NCBI GenBank assembly: GCA_963277665.1 | Contig: OY728165.1 | Location: 1,751,968,772 to 1,752,032,771, forward strand | DNA length: 64,000 nt | DNA from: Viscum album | Lineage: Eukaryota > Streptophyta > Magnoliopsida > Santalales > Viscaceae | Direction of reading: 5' to 3' | Position numbers and translations under genes: made by a program | The notes under the pieces: model-generated | Told to the model about the DNA's origin: nothing | Database searches by the model: none | Seen by the model: the letters and a program-made list of their open reading frames with translations, nothing else | Part shown: piece by piece, positions 35,381 to 49,224 of the stretch | How positions within the stretch are numbered: the first letter of the stretch is position 1 | How the letters are laid out: each line of letters opens with the position of its first letter

Positions 35381-37080
35381 GTGAATAAAGGTAGTTTAAT
35401 AATACTAATAACATTAATGAATATTTAGGATCATTTATTTATAATTTTATAAATAATATAATATATTTATAATAGCTAAAAGTATAATTAAATAGAAAGG
35501 GATTAGTAAAGGTGATTACCACTTATTTGAAACGACTCCTTTCGATCTCCTCTTAAGGGCTCTAGGGTTAGTCTTTTGGGAATTATATAACCTACATGAC
35601 ATGGATATGTATGTGAATAACAGAAATTGGTAGTGATTTATTGATATATAATTCTCAAAGTTTTGTTATGTAAACCAAGTAGGGGTTCCATTTTTAATTT
35701 TGGCGAGGGGAACTTTTGGAATTTCATGAAAGATAAAAATATATTAAAGTAATTATCAAGAAAAATGGTTTAAATGGCCTATAAATGGATATTTTGGACA
35801 TAATAGACCCTATATTATCCCCATTATCCTATTATAATATTTTCATGATTTTTATATAATTTAATAAAATATTTGTTTCATAAAATAACATTATTTCCAA
35901 TTTAGACACAATATATTTAATTTGACTTAATAGACATAATGAAGAATTTATATTTAAAATATAAGTATTTAAAATAACACTAATATGTCATATTAATCTA
36001 AAAACTCACACAATTAGTCACAAAAATTATATTGCTTTTAATATTTTTTAAATAATTTGTTATATTTTTATTAATTGGAGAAATACGACATTAGTGTTTT
36101 ATAAGAATTTGAAGTCATTATATAATTACTAAAAATTATAAATAAATTTATATAATTAATATAATTTAATTTGCCTAAAAATATACACATATATTCATTC
36201 ATAACTTTTTCCCATTATATTTTCACATTAGATATATTTGAAACTAATGGAGTGACATTTTCCAACTTTCTTTGATTTAAATATTATATTGGTCATTTTC
36301 AAGAATAGGTGGCCCTTAAATAATTAAATTTAGTGCCTAATCTGATAAATTTATAATTCCTTCTATCCAAAAATAATTATCATGAACAATTATGTCATTA
36401 TCACTTAATTTTATCATAGATTAACTTGATTTACAGTTTACCGAGGTGATGAATTTAACACGGTTACTATTTATATTGACAAAAATTAATATGGGTCTAT
36501 TTTCCAAATTGTAAAATCCCGATTCCAAATTTGGAATCCATTTTATAATGTTCAATACCTATAATTGGTAGAAATTAATTTTAAAATAAGTTTGAAACAT
36601 TCTATGAAACCCAACTTTTAGGAATAATTCATTTTAAAGTATTAAATTGGATTTTATTAGTATTCCGTATATAGAAAGAATATTAAATGAATGTTAAAAT
36701 ATTTTATTAAGTGTAAAATATATACATTTAATTAAAAAAATCACCAAAAGTTTTTTATTAAATTTATTAAAATAAAATGTTCTTGTGTACATAAAAACAG
36801 ATTTCTAGAAAAATATTTCTTTTACTTTCAAATGATTTTATTTTTTATTTATAATAAATTGGTAACCAATGAATTTATTTTGTTCGTGTATAATCCATAA
36901 ATATTTCATAATTAATTAAGTATCATTTATACCCACCAATCCAATGAATAGGCAGTAACTATCACATAATAACATTTTAATACTATATCGTTGTTTTTTA
37001 AAATGCAATGTTGCGTGTAAAGCTAGCTATCAAAGAATTTATTTTAAGACAATGTTTTTTTAAAATAACATGGTGTTAAA

Positions 37081-37577
37081 TTATAACCCCCATAAAATTA
37101 ATTTCACCTTTTAAATTCATCATTTTAATAAAAAAAATTATTATATCTCTATTTTATTACATCCTCAGGTTCCCACATAGCTTCCTCAATTTTATGATTT
37201 CACTACAAAAACATTCACTAGTTAGTGGCCTTGTTTCAAATAGAATTCACTATAACATTTATAATATCATCATGTAATTCGTCAAAAGATAAATATTTCT
37301 CTAGTTGTACGAACTCTAACTTCATTATATGAGAAGGATCATTTATTTACTTCCTAATAAGAGATACACAGAACACATCATGAACTTGAGAGAGATTCAA
37401 ATGTTCAATAACTTTTTTCTTTAAAGTATCCACTAATATACCATTACTAGAGATTATATAAACCAAGTAAAAAAATATCTAAATAAAAAATTCAATCTTG
37501 GTAAATTTTTCATAAATATTCTCTTACATTAGGGTCTTTAGTTTAATTCTAAAACTATCTTTGCATTATTCCTTTAT
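37081..37577 (-). pseudogene. Integrase C-terminal fragment of gypsy element 2
   Basis: Around 37,330-37,420 the minus strand reads KKVIEHLNLSQVHDVFCVSL followed by IRK, a stop, and NDPSHIMKLEFVQLEKYLS. This matches the chromovirus-type integrase tail (LS.VHDVFHVSMLRKY.PDPSH). The catalytic core should lie between this and the RT block but is absent, so RT and the INT tail are separated by only about 150 bases. Confidence 0.75.
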
Positions 37578-38150
37578 CTATGAATATATAATAATAACAA
37601 CTATAAAGAACACCAAAAAATGATTAAGGTAATCACTAAATACCCTAGTCATTAAATTAATGAAGATAGTGGGGGAATTAGTAATACATAATGGAATCAA
37701 TATAAATTCATAGTGTCCATAACTTGTATGAAATTTTTTCATAGGTATATCCTTCTTCTTTAACCTCAATTGATGATATATAGAATGAAGATTAATATTG
37801 TTAAATTATTGAGATAAGAATATCTTATCAAACATGTAATTAATTTGAGGTAGAGGATACTTTTTCTTGATTTTTATCTTCCTCGGTTATTCATAATCAA
37901 TATAGTGTCACATTGATACAACATTCTTCTTAAAAAACAATATGTTCATTCCAAGGATATGTACTTGTCTAAAATAATACCATGTAAAGATTCTCCGAGT
38001 GTTGTTTCATTAATTCCTTCAAATTAATTGGGGAATTCTTTAAGCAGTCAATTAAATAAGTATTGATTCATGTATGATTTATATTAAAAACTAAACTTTT
38101 TGATTTAGTGGAAGACCAGACATTTCTTCTAGAAAGACATCAATAAACTA
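37578..38150 (-). pseudogene. Reverse transcriptase fragments of gypsy element 2
   Basis: The open stretch 37,769-37,578 reads RLKKKDIPMKKFHTSYGHYE, then FILIPLCITNSPTIFINLMT, then RVFSDYLNHFLVFF and IVVIIIYS. In intact gypsy RT the last motif is FIDDILIYS; here both catalytic aspartates are valines, so the site is destroyed. Upstream (37,800-38,150), short pieces such as EEMSGLPLNQ and KKKYPLPQIN are found in other frames. RT copies the element RNA into DNA. Confidence 0.85.
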
Positions 38151-38329
38151 CCATAAAAAAGGTATATAATTGATGTTGGGTTTCTCCCCAGCAATCTGAT
38201 AAAAACATCCCTTTTTAATAGGAATCAGGACCCATATAATGGAAGTCAATTCTATAAGATGTTCATTTTTTTCATCACACTAATAGTTGATCATGGGTTC
38301 ATTTGAATTATGAAATGTGACTTCCCTTC

Positions 38330-38400
38330 ACCATAAATTTATATAGGATCCGTATAAGTAAATCTAATCCATTCCTAGAATCACAAACAATTTAACTTAA
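38330..38400 (-). pseudogene. Protease-RT linker fragment of gypsy element 2
   Basis: The minus strand shows FVILGMD followed after a stop by IYLYG and, a little later, REVTFHN, the same conserved linker seen in gypsy 1. It sits upstream of RT on the same strand, at the expected distance. Confidence 0.6.
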
Positions 38401-39008
38401 GGGATAATAATAATATTTTTATGATGAACTTTCCCACAAACATTGATTAGAGAAGAACTATATACCTTAGAGGTGACCATATCACCATTAGGTATTTTCA
38501 TTTCTAACACAACATCAAACAATCGGGGATTGGAATTAAAATTATTAAATATTTTTCATGATATAATTGATTTTATATAACAAAGATCAAATAAGAAACT
38601 TCAATATTTGAGCATACGTATCAGCTCCCCAACATCATTGTTCAATCTTAAATCCCTTAATAAAACCTAAATGGCCAGCATGATAATCGATAATCTTTAA
38701 TCATAGTGATAATTCATTCAATGAATGTATAAATCAAGACACTTTATTTTCCAAACTTGAAACCATAGGTTTATCCTATTTCATTCATGATTTTCACCAA
38801 AACATTATGATGTTATCTTATACATGGGCTTATCCCTAGGGTTTTCACTTATTTTTTCTCAAACTAGTTAAAAAAGGATAACTAAACCATTTTATAATAC
38901 CAAAGATATATACCCATACAATTCACACATAAATATTACATATTATTATATGAATATTCTTTATATAAAATTTATATTAACAAAAAAATCATATAACTAT
39001 AGTATATT
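38401..39008 (-). other. Upstream internal region of gypsy 2, no gag recognised
   Basis: About 600 bases where gag should be. No zinc knuckle, capsid motif or primer binding site is readable. Confidence 0.4.
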
Positions 39009-42000
39009 TGGAAACATTGAGACATAAAAAATTGTACATAAGTGTCTCCCATTATATTCTTCATAACTTGAACCCTTCTTATTCATATCATACCTAATAA
39101 CATTATTCATAACTTGGGAGAAAACATAAGAAAGGGTGGGCTCATATTATAAATAAGGATAAAAATATAGATATCAATAATCATTTAAATATAATACGAT
39201 CATAATGGTGTGAGAACATGACAAAAACATTTGAAAACAAAACACTTCAAGTCAAAGATCATATTATTGATTCATGGAAATAAGCTTGGAAGTTTATAAA
39301 ATATGAATAATTAATGAATAAAAGAGCATGATCCCTGAGAGTATAGCATTCGAATAATAAATGGAATTATATCATATGCATAGAAAATCATTTCCTTAGT
39401 ATTTAGGGATCACTTCCAAGACTATCATAGTGGATTGGATTTGTTACCCATTCCATCATAGTAGTAAAGGTACACACCCAAGACTATCATAGTGTAAAAA
39501 GTCACATAATGAATTGGGTTCCCCTAACATTCCATTCATGTTTATGTCATGATATATAAATCATTCCCCAATACATTAAAGGGTTAAATAATTCAAGGCC
39601 CACCCATCCTCAGTTATAATGTGACCATTAACCTTTGTTGTAATGTATCCATCATCCTTATTAATAGCATAACTACCATACTTAGTTATAAAAAAACCAT
39701 CATACTTGGTTTATGACATAACCACTTGTAATATAATTAAAATCATACATATATGTTCAAAAATATAATAAAATATTCATCATATCATCATAACATAACC
39801 CATGCAAATAAAATTGGTTTTGTAAACATTTCATCAATTAATCCTAGCATAACACATTGAAAATAAATGGGTATCATAAAATTTTCATCAATATAAATAT
39901 CAACCAATAAAATAAGAATTAATAATTATATCATTTCATTATATCCCTATTAAATTAAAATTAACAACAAATGTTTTTATCATATATTAAAAGTTTGTTC
40001 AAAGATCTCTAAAATATTTCCTGAGGAAAATAATCTTTCCACTTTGAAAATATCTTTTAAAATGAAAATATTCCAAAAATATTATGGAAAAAAATTCATT
40101 CAAAAATTACCTTTCAAACTTTTAAATTAGGATTCAAAAAAATTATTTTCCATTATGGGGGGATTTTTTCCATGTGTATAATTTAAAAAAACATTCCTTT
40201 CAAATTTTTTGTAAAAAGTAAAAAAGTACTTCATTAAAAAACATTAAAAAGATTACCTTTAAAAAAAATTAATAATTAAAAAGTGGTTATAAATGAATTA
40301 AAAAAAATAATAGTAAAATATTAAAAACATTCTTATAAGTTTTAGAAAACATGGATATATGAGAAAAAGTTTGTTTCGATCGAAGAGGGAAATAAAGTTG
40401 ATTTTCTTTTTAAATATATTTTTGGTCTCATAAGTACTTAAGGTGGGTAAAATGAAAGTAAACCATGTCTTATAATTAAATTACTAGTATAGAACTAATT
40501 TAATGAATTTCATGAGAGTTATATAAAACAAAATCATTATTGGAAACTTAATAATAAATAGTCCCGATAAACAATAAGATCGTGACATAAAACCCATACC
40601 ACTTTTGTAACTACTGAATCATATTCCCCATAAAATAAATAACATTATATGGATAAATAAATCCCCATAAAATTAATAATAATCACCATAAAAAATATTC
40701 TTGGTAATTATATACACTATATAAAACAAATAAGTGGTGAATATGGCATGTGTCTCATAGAAGAAAAATTGAGACGAAAAATCCCTTACCTTATGTCCAA
40801 CTTCATTTGTACGTATTGGAAAATTTTGTATAATAAATATTAATTTATTATAAATATATAAAATCACCATATTCAATTATATAATATCATATATTATTTA
40901 ATTATAAACTTTTATCACTCATTTTTTAATAAATCTTTATTAAAATCATTTGTCTATATGATATATGCTTCATTTTCCATGTATGTTTTGGTTTGGTAGT
41001 TTGGTTCCTTACACTTTAATCATGGTTACATAATATTGAAAATGATAATAATTATATAAATATCATATATATTTATTATAATCTTTTTTATATTCATTTA
41101 TAAAAATAGATATATAGAAATTAATTACACAATTCATGGGTATAATAGGTCGTATGTAAAAATGAACATTGTTTTCATTTTTTGATAGATAGAAATAAAT
41201 GTAAAAAATAAATCACATTTAGAGGATAATTTTTATATCATATATATTCATTAAATTTTTCCTTATTTCAATACATTTAAAACATAAATTAAAAATAAAT
41301 CAAATTGCTTCGTGCAGGTTTTAGTCCACACGTATGCACGAGCGAAGTTATCATTTTCCAATGGTTTCGTCACTAAGAAAGTAGATATGATATTATCCTT
41401 AAAGAGGTATAATTATTTAATAAATATAATATATAAACATTAAACCCATAATAATATATATCCATAAAATATGGTGATGAGAAATGAACGGTATCTCTAT
41501 ATGGATATGGTAAGCCATTCATACGCACAAGGGATACTTTCACTTCCCATTTGATGGAAAGAGTGTGAATAAAGGTGGTTTCAGAATAATAATATAATTT
41601 TATAATATTTATGATAAAAAATATATTATTTTATATATAATATAATATATTTATAAGATTCATAAGAATAATTATAAAAAAAATTGTCGGTTAAGTTGAC
41701 TGCCACTTCTTTGAAACAAATCCTTTAGATATCCTCTTAAGGTCTCTCAAGTTGCTCTTTTGGGGAGACCGGAACCTCTAGAATGTGTCTAACTAGATAA
41801 TTTAACTTTTTAGAGGTTTTTTGAGATATAAGGCTCAATGTGGTGTGAATAATAGAAATTGGATTCCCTTTTATAATTGTGGTGAGGGGAACTTTTGGAA
41901 TATTTTAAAAGAATTAAAACGTATTATTGTCATTCTAAACTCAAATGGTTAAAAATGAAATATAAATGGGAACATGATGACATTTTTGATCATATATTAT

Positions 42001-43266
42001 CCCCATTGTCATATATTAATATTTTTATTAATTTTAAGTAACTGAAAAAAATTACTTTCATAAAATATCAATATTGCCAATTTTGACACTATTCATTAAA
42101 TTTGACTTAAAACACTTAAAGAAAATTTTGAAATTAAAATATAATTCCTTAACATAAAAATAATAGTTTATATTCATATAAAAAATATTGTTACACAATT
42201 ACTCACTCAAATGATATTAATTTTAGTATTTGTAAAATCGTTTAATATGTTTTTTTTTAATTAGAGAAATACCACATCAGTGTTTCATAAATATTTTTTG
42301 TCATTGTATAATTAGTAAAAATTAAAAATAAATTTATATATTGAAAATAATTTCATTAAGATGTAAATTTACACTTATATTCATCCATAACTTTTTATTT
42401 CACCAATATGGACACATAAGAGTTCTTTAAACTAAGAGAGTGACATGTTGTAACTTTCATTGACTAAAATATTATATAGGTCATTTTCATTGAAAAGGGT
42501 CCCTTAACCAGGTAATATGAAGAATAATATGATAAGGTAAGAATTAATTTCATAAAATAATAATTATAGTGGAATGGTATGGCCTTATCAATTAATTTTA
42601 ACCCATTTTGACCCAATTACCTTTTGCCGAGATTATAAATTTTACCCCGATTACTATTCATAATGACCAAAATTAAAAGAATAATATTTAAAAACTTTTT
42701 AAACTCATAATTCCAAATACAGAATAAATTTTATAAAATTAAATACCAATAAGTGGTAGAAATTAATTTTAAAATAATCTTGAAACATGCTATGAAAACC
42801 ATCTTTTCATAAGAATAAAATAAATTTGTAAGTATTAAACTAGATTTTATTCATATTCCAGGACTAGAAAAATTATTAGATCAATGTTAAAAAAATTATT
42901 AAATCTATTATATCTACATTTCAGCAAAATAATTCACTAAAAAGGGATTTATTTAATTTATTAAGATAAAGATAATTTATGTGCGTAAAAATAGTTCTCT
43001 AGAAAAACAAATCGTATTTACTTTCAAATGGTTTTATGTTTATTTATAATCAATTGGTAACCCATTAATTTATCATATACATGTATAATAAATACATTTT
43101 TCATAATTTATTCATACCCTGTAATCTAATGGTTAGGCAGTAACTTTCACATAGATATATTTTAATAGTATATCGTGGTTTGTTAAAATGCATAGTTACA
43201 TGTAACACAAGCTATTGAATAAATTATTTAAAGTGGAATATTTTATAAAATATTGAGGTGTTATAT
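39009..43266 (-). repeat. 5' LTR of gypsy element 2
   Basis: Diverged direct copy of 32,797-37,080. Contains counterparts of the 26-bp array (39,610-39,735) and of the 188-bp units (41,137, 41,313, 41,502). Confidence 0.8.
41130..41560. repeat. 176-189 bp tandem units in 5' LTR of gypsy 2
   Basis: Three units anchored at 41,137, 41,313 and 41,502. Each carries a cgtatg.a..a/cgcacgagcga-like block about 15-25 bases after the anchor. Counterparts of the units at 34,941, 35,130 and 35,318. Confidence 0.7.
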
Positions 43267-43289
43267 TTAATAAGAGTCATTTTTAACCC

Positions 43290-43465
43290 TAGTATATATT
43301 TATGGTTATTTTTCACCCAAATATAGTGGATAGAGTGAAGTGTTTCCTAAGTATGTAGGGTGGATTGAACTGTCACCCTGGTATAGAGTGTAGGGTAATG
43401 TGACATCATAATGGCGTACGGTGTAAAATTTCGTCCCTAGTATATATCTCTGGGGTGAAATATGA
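43290..43465. repeat. Degenerate minisatellite, period about 30 bp
   Basis: About six units of the form agtatatagggtggagtga followed by .tgtcaccct. Clear unit ends (caccc, tcct, caccct, catcat, gtccct) fall about every 29-31 bases. Confidence 0.6.
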
Positions 43466-45579
43466 AAATAATTATTTTTTGTTGTATCCCATATAAATTT
43501 GTGTATTTTCTTCATGAGTATTATGCTTTTAGGATGGGGTCCTTCTCCCTATTTTTGATCGTGATGTTTTATTTCCAAAATGGTTTAATTATTAACATGT
43601 AATATAAAATAATTACCCTTAGTTACCATAATTTTTCATAGGTTATTACTAAGGAATAAATATAAAGGATATGTGATTGAATGGGTGAATATGGGGTTCT
43701 CTTCCTTGTATCCATTTGCATTATTGATTTGACTTAAGTGTGTCCTAGTGTCCTCTTCAAATAGGAGGGTTGAGGGTCTATTTTTTGACTTGAGAATACA
43801 TTAGTATTCTAATATACTAGTAAAAACCTATTTTCCCTAGTTGATGGTATCCTCATGCAAGGACACTTGAACGTGGCTACCAATCATGTAAGTGGTTCAT
43901 GTGATGAATGATAATCATGCAATGGAATTGTGGGAAAGTTATTTGTGTGTAAGTAAGGATTCATATAAGGGAATATTTGGAACTAGGAAGAGTGTTATCT
44001 ATATAGACCTATTCCAAGAAGAGACATGATCATAAAGGTCTAGGTGTTATGAAATGAAAGCACCATATAATTCTTTATCAATGGATAATATCCTTTATCT
44101 ACCAAATTGTTTACCCTTAGTAAAAGGGGTTCCCCAAAAAATGTCCCTCCCTACTCAGAATTTGAACCAATCATCAAGGAGAGGATTTTATTTTGATGTC
44201 AATATGGATTTTGTTTGAAAATTTCATTAATTATGTGAACTATCATATGGTTTAAGGTCAATATCAAAAAAGTCATGAAGACTGCATGGTGTGTGACAAT
44301 ATCTTGTTCAGGAAACATGAGCTAAGATTTAAATGAAAGAGGTGGTTATATTCCTAAATTGGTTTCCTCTTGAGTGTATTCACTTGGTTGGATATACCTA
44401 GGATGAATATATTGTCATATTTACTATCACTATAAAGTGTGGTTAGATCATTCAGATATGTTATATTATTTCTTCCTGGATAAGTTCTCTTAGATGGGTA
44501 TAGGTAGGATAGATAAAGCATCACATGTACAATAACCATAAACCAAGGTCTGTCCGTATGAGTATGTCATTTATGTGAAATTTTAAAAAAAAAATAAAGG
44601 GTGAATTTTGGATTTAGGGTTCCAATGTTCAAAATGCACTCAAGAACCCTAAAACTATGCCTTCATGCATTTCATAGAAATCATCTACACCAAAATTTGA
44701 GTAACAAAAGGGCTGATTTAATTTTTCTATAGTTCTAGGGACCTATTCAACATAAGATGAATTTTTACTGAGTTTTATGGCTAACCCCACAATCCATGAA
44801 TGGAGGAGGCTTAGAGAGAAAGAACTCAACATTTTAACCAACCTCTCTTTTTAGATTTTTAACTTAACAGTTTTTGTGACTTTTTCATTTTTCAAACACT
44901 CTGAATGTTTCCCTATCTATTTGAGGATCATACTTAACAATAATAGAATAAACTATTTCCTACGGTTACCATTAAGAGTTTTCAATGTGGTAAGTGATGG
45001 ATCTCTTATCATTGGTATTTTAAAGTCTTTCAAGATGAACCAATTAATTTGATGTTTAAGGTTGGATAACTTTGACAAAATGAAGTGGAAATATACCTAG
45101 AAACAAGTTTAAGGTTATACCAACATTAATGTAATATTGGTTATAACATAGAACATCTCAGAGAGGTGTTAACATTGTTTAATATTGTGGTTCTTAGACA
45201 ATAGATAATTGGGTGTGACATCTGAAATACCTCTCAAGATATAAGATTTCCATGCACCCTTTGAATAAAGAATTAAAATGATGAAAATACTAAATTAAGT
45301 CACTAGAATCGGGAAGTCATATAGGGAACAAGCATCTTGACGATGACTACTAGCCAAAAATATAATGATGGGCTCCACCCAAAAAAATTGAAGGTGCATT
45401 GGGTTATAGGACCCTCTCCTAATAATGGAAATATTCATTTGGTAGGTGGGATAAATATGGAGGCATGGATATTATTACAAATAATGGTGTTCCTTATTGT
45501 CTAAGTCAATCATTACCAATATCCATGAATTATTTAGGGGGACTCAATCACATGAGGCATCATGTTTGATGTATTGGAT

Positions 45580-47760
45580 AATAATATTCAACAATGAGTG
45601 GAGCACTCTAATCCCAAAATAACTATGGATGGGATATTATACAATAGGGAAGTCGAGCTTAAAAATATTATGAACTAGGGTTGGGTCGAATATATATTTC
45701 TTACAAATCACTACATATATCAAGGAAAAAATAATCATTCTATATATTGTTTTTATATGGATTCCTGGAACAAATTTGACTCATGCATAGAGGAGAATGA
45801 AATTATTCTATCTAGTATAGGGAATTTGGTGAAAACTCGATGTGAATGATGAGAACACATATACTAGGGTGGAATTGGAATTAGATCCATTGGTTGGACC
45901 CAAGTTTGTATATATTGAAATCAATATATATATTGTAACTTTAGAAATCAAGCCACACACAGTACATAATTATGTAGTCTCGGTATAGTTCCAACTCATA
46001 TGTAAAAAAGGGGTATTTCTTATTATGGTATGGGACCAGAAGCAAAAAAACTACTCCATGGATTGTACCATGGATAAGATATTTGGGTTGCCTTAGGAAT
46101 GGGTCATTTTATCCAAGTGTATTTTTATGGATAGTGATCATATTTCAGGAGCCCCTATATAGATATGGCTCTCATTTGGAGAAAATAAGATCATATATGG
46201 TGGATCAATCTAAGAATTTTATGTCTTATAAGGTGAAACATATGTCATAGATTTTATCATCATGAAATAATGACTCAAAGGTAATGTTTTTTAAGGTTTT
46301 ATGATTAGAACCAATTATTATCAGTTTAGAGTCGTATAGATTGGACTTATGTGACATGTAGTTTAAGGTCATATTATGTGGACCTATTACATTGGGGGTT
46401 CTAGGAGAATTTTTATCATGAAAAAAAAAATTAAATAAATTATAGTGATTGATGGATCCATAGAGGAAAACTATATGAATATTAGAGAGCCTAAATATCT
46501 AGATAAATTGGGGTTTAATGTTCAAGAGAATTCATAGTTGGACATAAGTTTAAATCTCAAGGGCTTCACTATGTATCTCAAAGAAATGGGAATTAGTACA
46601 AACATAGTTCTTGATATGGATATATATTCCTAGTATGGGTCCTTAAATTAAAATACCCAAAATGGATGAGAAATCCCTACACTGGGAAGGGTATTTTGGA
46701 TGGAATTAACATTTATGGATGGGTTTTGGATAACTAATCCATATTTCATTATGTATCCAATGAAAAAAATAATTAAAATGCACATAGTTCTTATATGGTA
46801 GCCTCTAAATAAATTCAACTTGGGTGAAGCAGAAAGATAACAACAGAGTTATTCAAATTCAGGGCTATTGTGAAACTCATCATGAATGAGAGATCTTAAA
46901 CACTAGGAGGGAGGGAGGGTTGAAGTTGAGAGTATTTTCAATCGGTCTAATGATATGAGATCATGGTGTTACAATATATCCAAAGGAAATAGAAATCAAT
47001 CCACACAATGTTTTTAAAAGTTCTATACATATATTTTCCACTTATATAGGGGGATATGTTAATGATTTGGATGAATATACTACTGTGAAAAAAAAAAGGA
47101 AACCTAATGTGAATGGAATTTAAATAGTAAGAGAACTAGTAGTGGTTCCATCCAAATTCATATCCATGTGATAGTATTTTTGTGATATGACATAGGTCTT
47201 ATCTTCTATTTGATGTATGGTGTAAACATGTGAACTATGCTTGGGTATTGAATATGATATTCATATGTCATTATGTGTCTTGTATTTATAGGAATCAAGC
47301 GACAGGTAGTTCATTATAAATATCCCTATACTGATCTAAATCATGTATATGTTGGAAATAACGAAATATATGGATACTCTGGTGAGAGGATGAAATAAAA
47401 TTCGAGGTGGATGAGTAATTATATCATCACTAGAGTAAAAATAGGCATGTAAATGGATGTTTTGGTTAGGCTTTGGATAGGAGATATAAGTTCCAGTAAT
47501 TTTACAGGGGTAGCCTTAATCAATCCACATGTATTTCAAGTAAATATATATTATCCCAATATAGAGTGCACTATGAAAAGACCTAATGTGAATAAATATA
47601 TCATACACTGAGATGGCAGGGTTATTGATGTAATTTTTTGATATCACCAAAATTTGTTATTTGGGAATCACTATGTATATTAAAATTTCAAGAATCAAGG
47701 CACACAAAGTTATGATTTGAGTTCTTACATATGAGGGAATTTTTCAATTTGAGGTTACAT
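45580..47760. repeat. Decayed long-unit repeat array
   Basis: Two word sets recur in the same order. One is gtgaaa..c.atgtgaatga with actagg.tgga following (45,826, 46,869, 47,086, 47,571). The other is a gaatcaag.cacacaaagtt type (45,945, 46,990, 47,299, 47,690). Spacing is irregular (about 200-1,000 bases), so the original unit probably was a few hundred bases and has been disrupted by indels. By eye I cannot fix a consensus. Confidence 0.4.
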
Positions 47761-48219
47761 AGAATAAACAACATTCATAATTTTTAAGGTAGTTCTAAAT
47801 GGACCATTATAAATAATTTAAAATCATGTGGGCTGGGCTATATTTCTTGAATTTTAACTCCATATAATAAGGAAATATTTGTAAACCTTATACAGACTTG
47901 GACCATGAACAAAATCAAAGAGCCTTGTCATAACACCGGTAATGTAACTGTTCATGAATTAGGTCTTAGTACCAATACAAGGTGAGATGGTTCTTTTTGA
48001 ATATAGGGACATCATGAGATCTCACATGGATTAAAGGACAAAACACTAAGATGGAATTCTTGAAAATATGGGACATTCTATATTAGCATAATAGATAAGG
48101 AACTATATATTGGGGATTCTTATGTAATAAATATTTTATGTGTAGAACTTTGGCCTCATATAATGGAAAACATTAAGCGGTATTAGGGTCTCCTAGGATA
48201 GGCCACACATTGGGAAATT

Positions 48220-48420
48220 TTGGATCATGTGACAAGGATATTGTAATGAATTTTTACATCATGCAACAAAGATGTTTTTACGCATTTTTAAATCGTGAAA
48301 TGAGGAAATTTTAATGAATTTTTATCATAAAATTTTTTGTGATACAAAAAGAATTTTATCATAATGTTTTATATCATATGACATAGACCTTGTTTAAACT
48401 TTTTGAAATCATTTAAATCA
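48220..48420. repeat. Degenerate minisatellite, period about 35 bp
   Basis: Four to five units of the form atcatgtgacaaggatattt followed by taatgaattttta. Units begin near 48,223, 48,257, 48,291 and 48,327. Confidence 0.55.
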
Positions 48421-49224
48421 TTAATTTAGAAATATTACCTTACTGGTTGTAATGATACACTCTCCATTCACTATAATTGGTGAATATGATTCATTAGAGT
48501 AAAATATATATATAGTTTAGGGTAGTAACCATTTTGGTTCCAAAATAGAATGTTTTTTATCAAGTTTCACATGAATTATCATATCTATAAATTATTCTCT
48601 TTTGAGAAATGAGTGAAGGTGAACCTTTCTATTGAACTCAAATGTGACATGATTCCAATGAACATCAAGGTTATATAGTTTTCATAACCTTTTCTACCCA
48701 AGTCACACCAACTCGTCAAGTTGAATCTGAGACTTCTAATATTTTTTCAACTGATTTTATATGGAAAATAAAAGATAGTGAAATTATAAATCAATTGGAA
48801 AACTACCTTTTCCAATATATAAATGGATTTGGGGTTTTTAATTTGGTTGTATGGGTTCTGGAGTGACAATCTGAAAAAACATTAAGAATCTTTTTTAGAT
48901 CATATTCCTTATCTTTGTCCATAGTTTTCAAAATAATATTATATGTAGCTTTTCTAAATTCATTTATTTATTTGTTCTTGATAAATGTATGAATGGTTGT
49001 ATTGAATATTTTATTCTTGACGCATATAATGCCTTATGATTTTAGTATTGATTTTTTGGCTTTAAATTAAATAATATGATTAATAGATCTCCTCACACAC
49101 AACACCATGAAAAAATGTAATCATGAATAAAATTATTAAGGTTGAAAATTATAATATATTCGTTAAATTAATAGGTATAAATGATATAAACCACTCTATT
49201 AATATTATGTAGAAAAGATTAGTG

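Larger units (their letters stand above)
32797..37080 (-). repeat. 3' LTR of gypsy element 2
   Basis: Matches 39,009-43,266. Anchors are the first 60 bases (gtgtctctcattat / gtgtctcccattat), ggcagtaact.tcacata near 36,951 and 43,136, and ggtgtta at the ends. Short frames inside it (32,785-35,277) are not supported as genes. Confidence 0.8.
32797..43266 (-). mobile_element. Ty3/gypsy LTR retrotransposon 2 (degenerate)
   Basis: Direct repeats of about 4.27 kb (32,797-37,080 and 39,009-43,266) flank only 1.9 kb of internal DNA with minus-strand PR, RT and INT C-terminal pieces. Both LTRs begin with tggaaac on the plus strand. Next to the left LTR the minus strand has ATGGGGG, a possible polypurine tract. 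Gag, RNase H and the integrase core are missing, so the internal part has suffered large deletions. The LTRs share several sequence blocks with those of gypsy 1 (for example around ctcttaaggg and the gttactatt..tgacaaaaatta region), suggesting related lineages. No target duplication was found. Confidence 0.8.
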
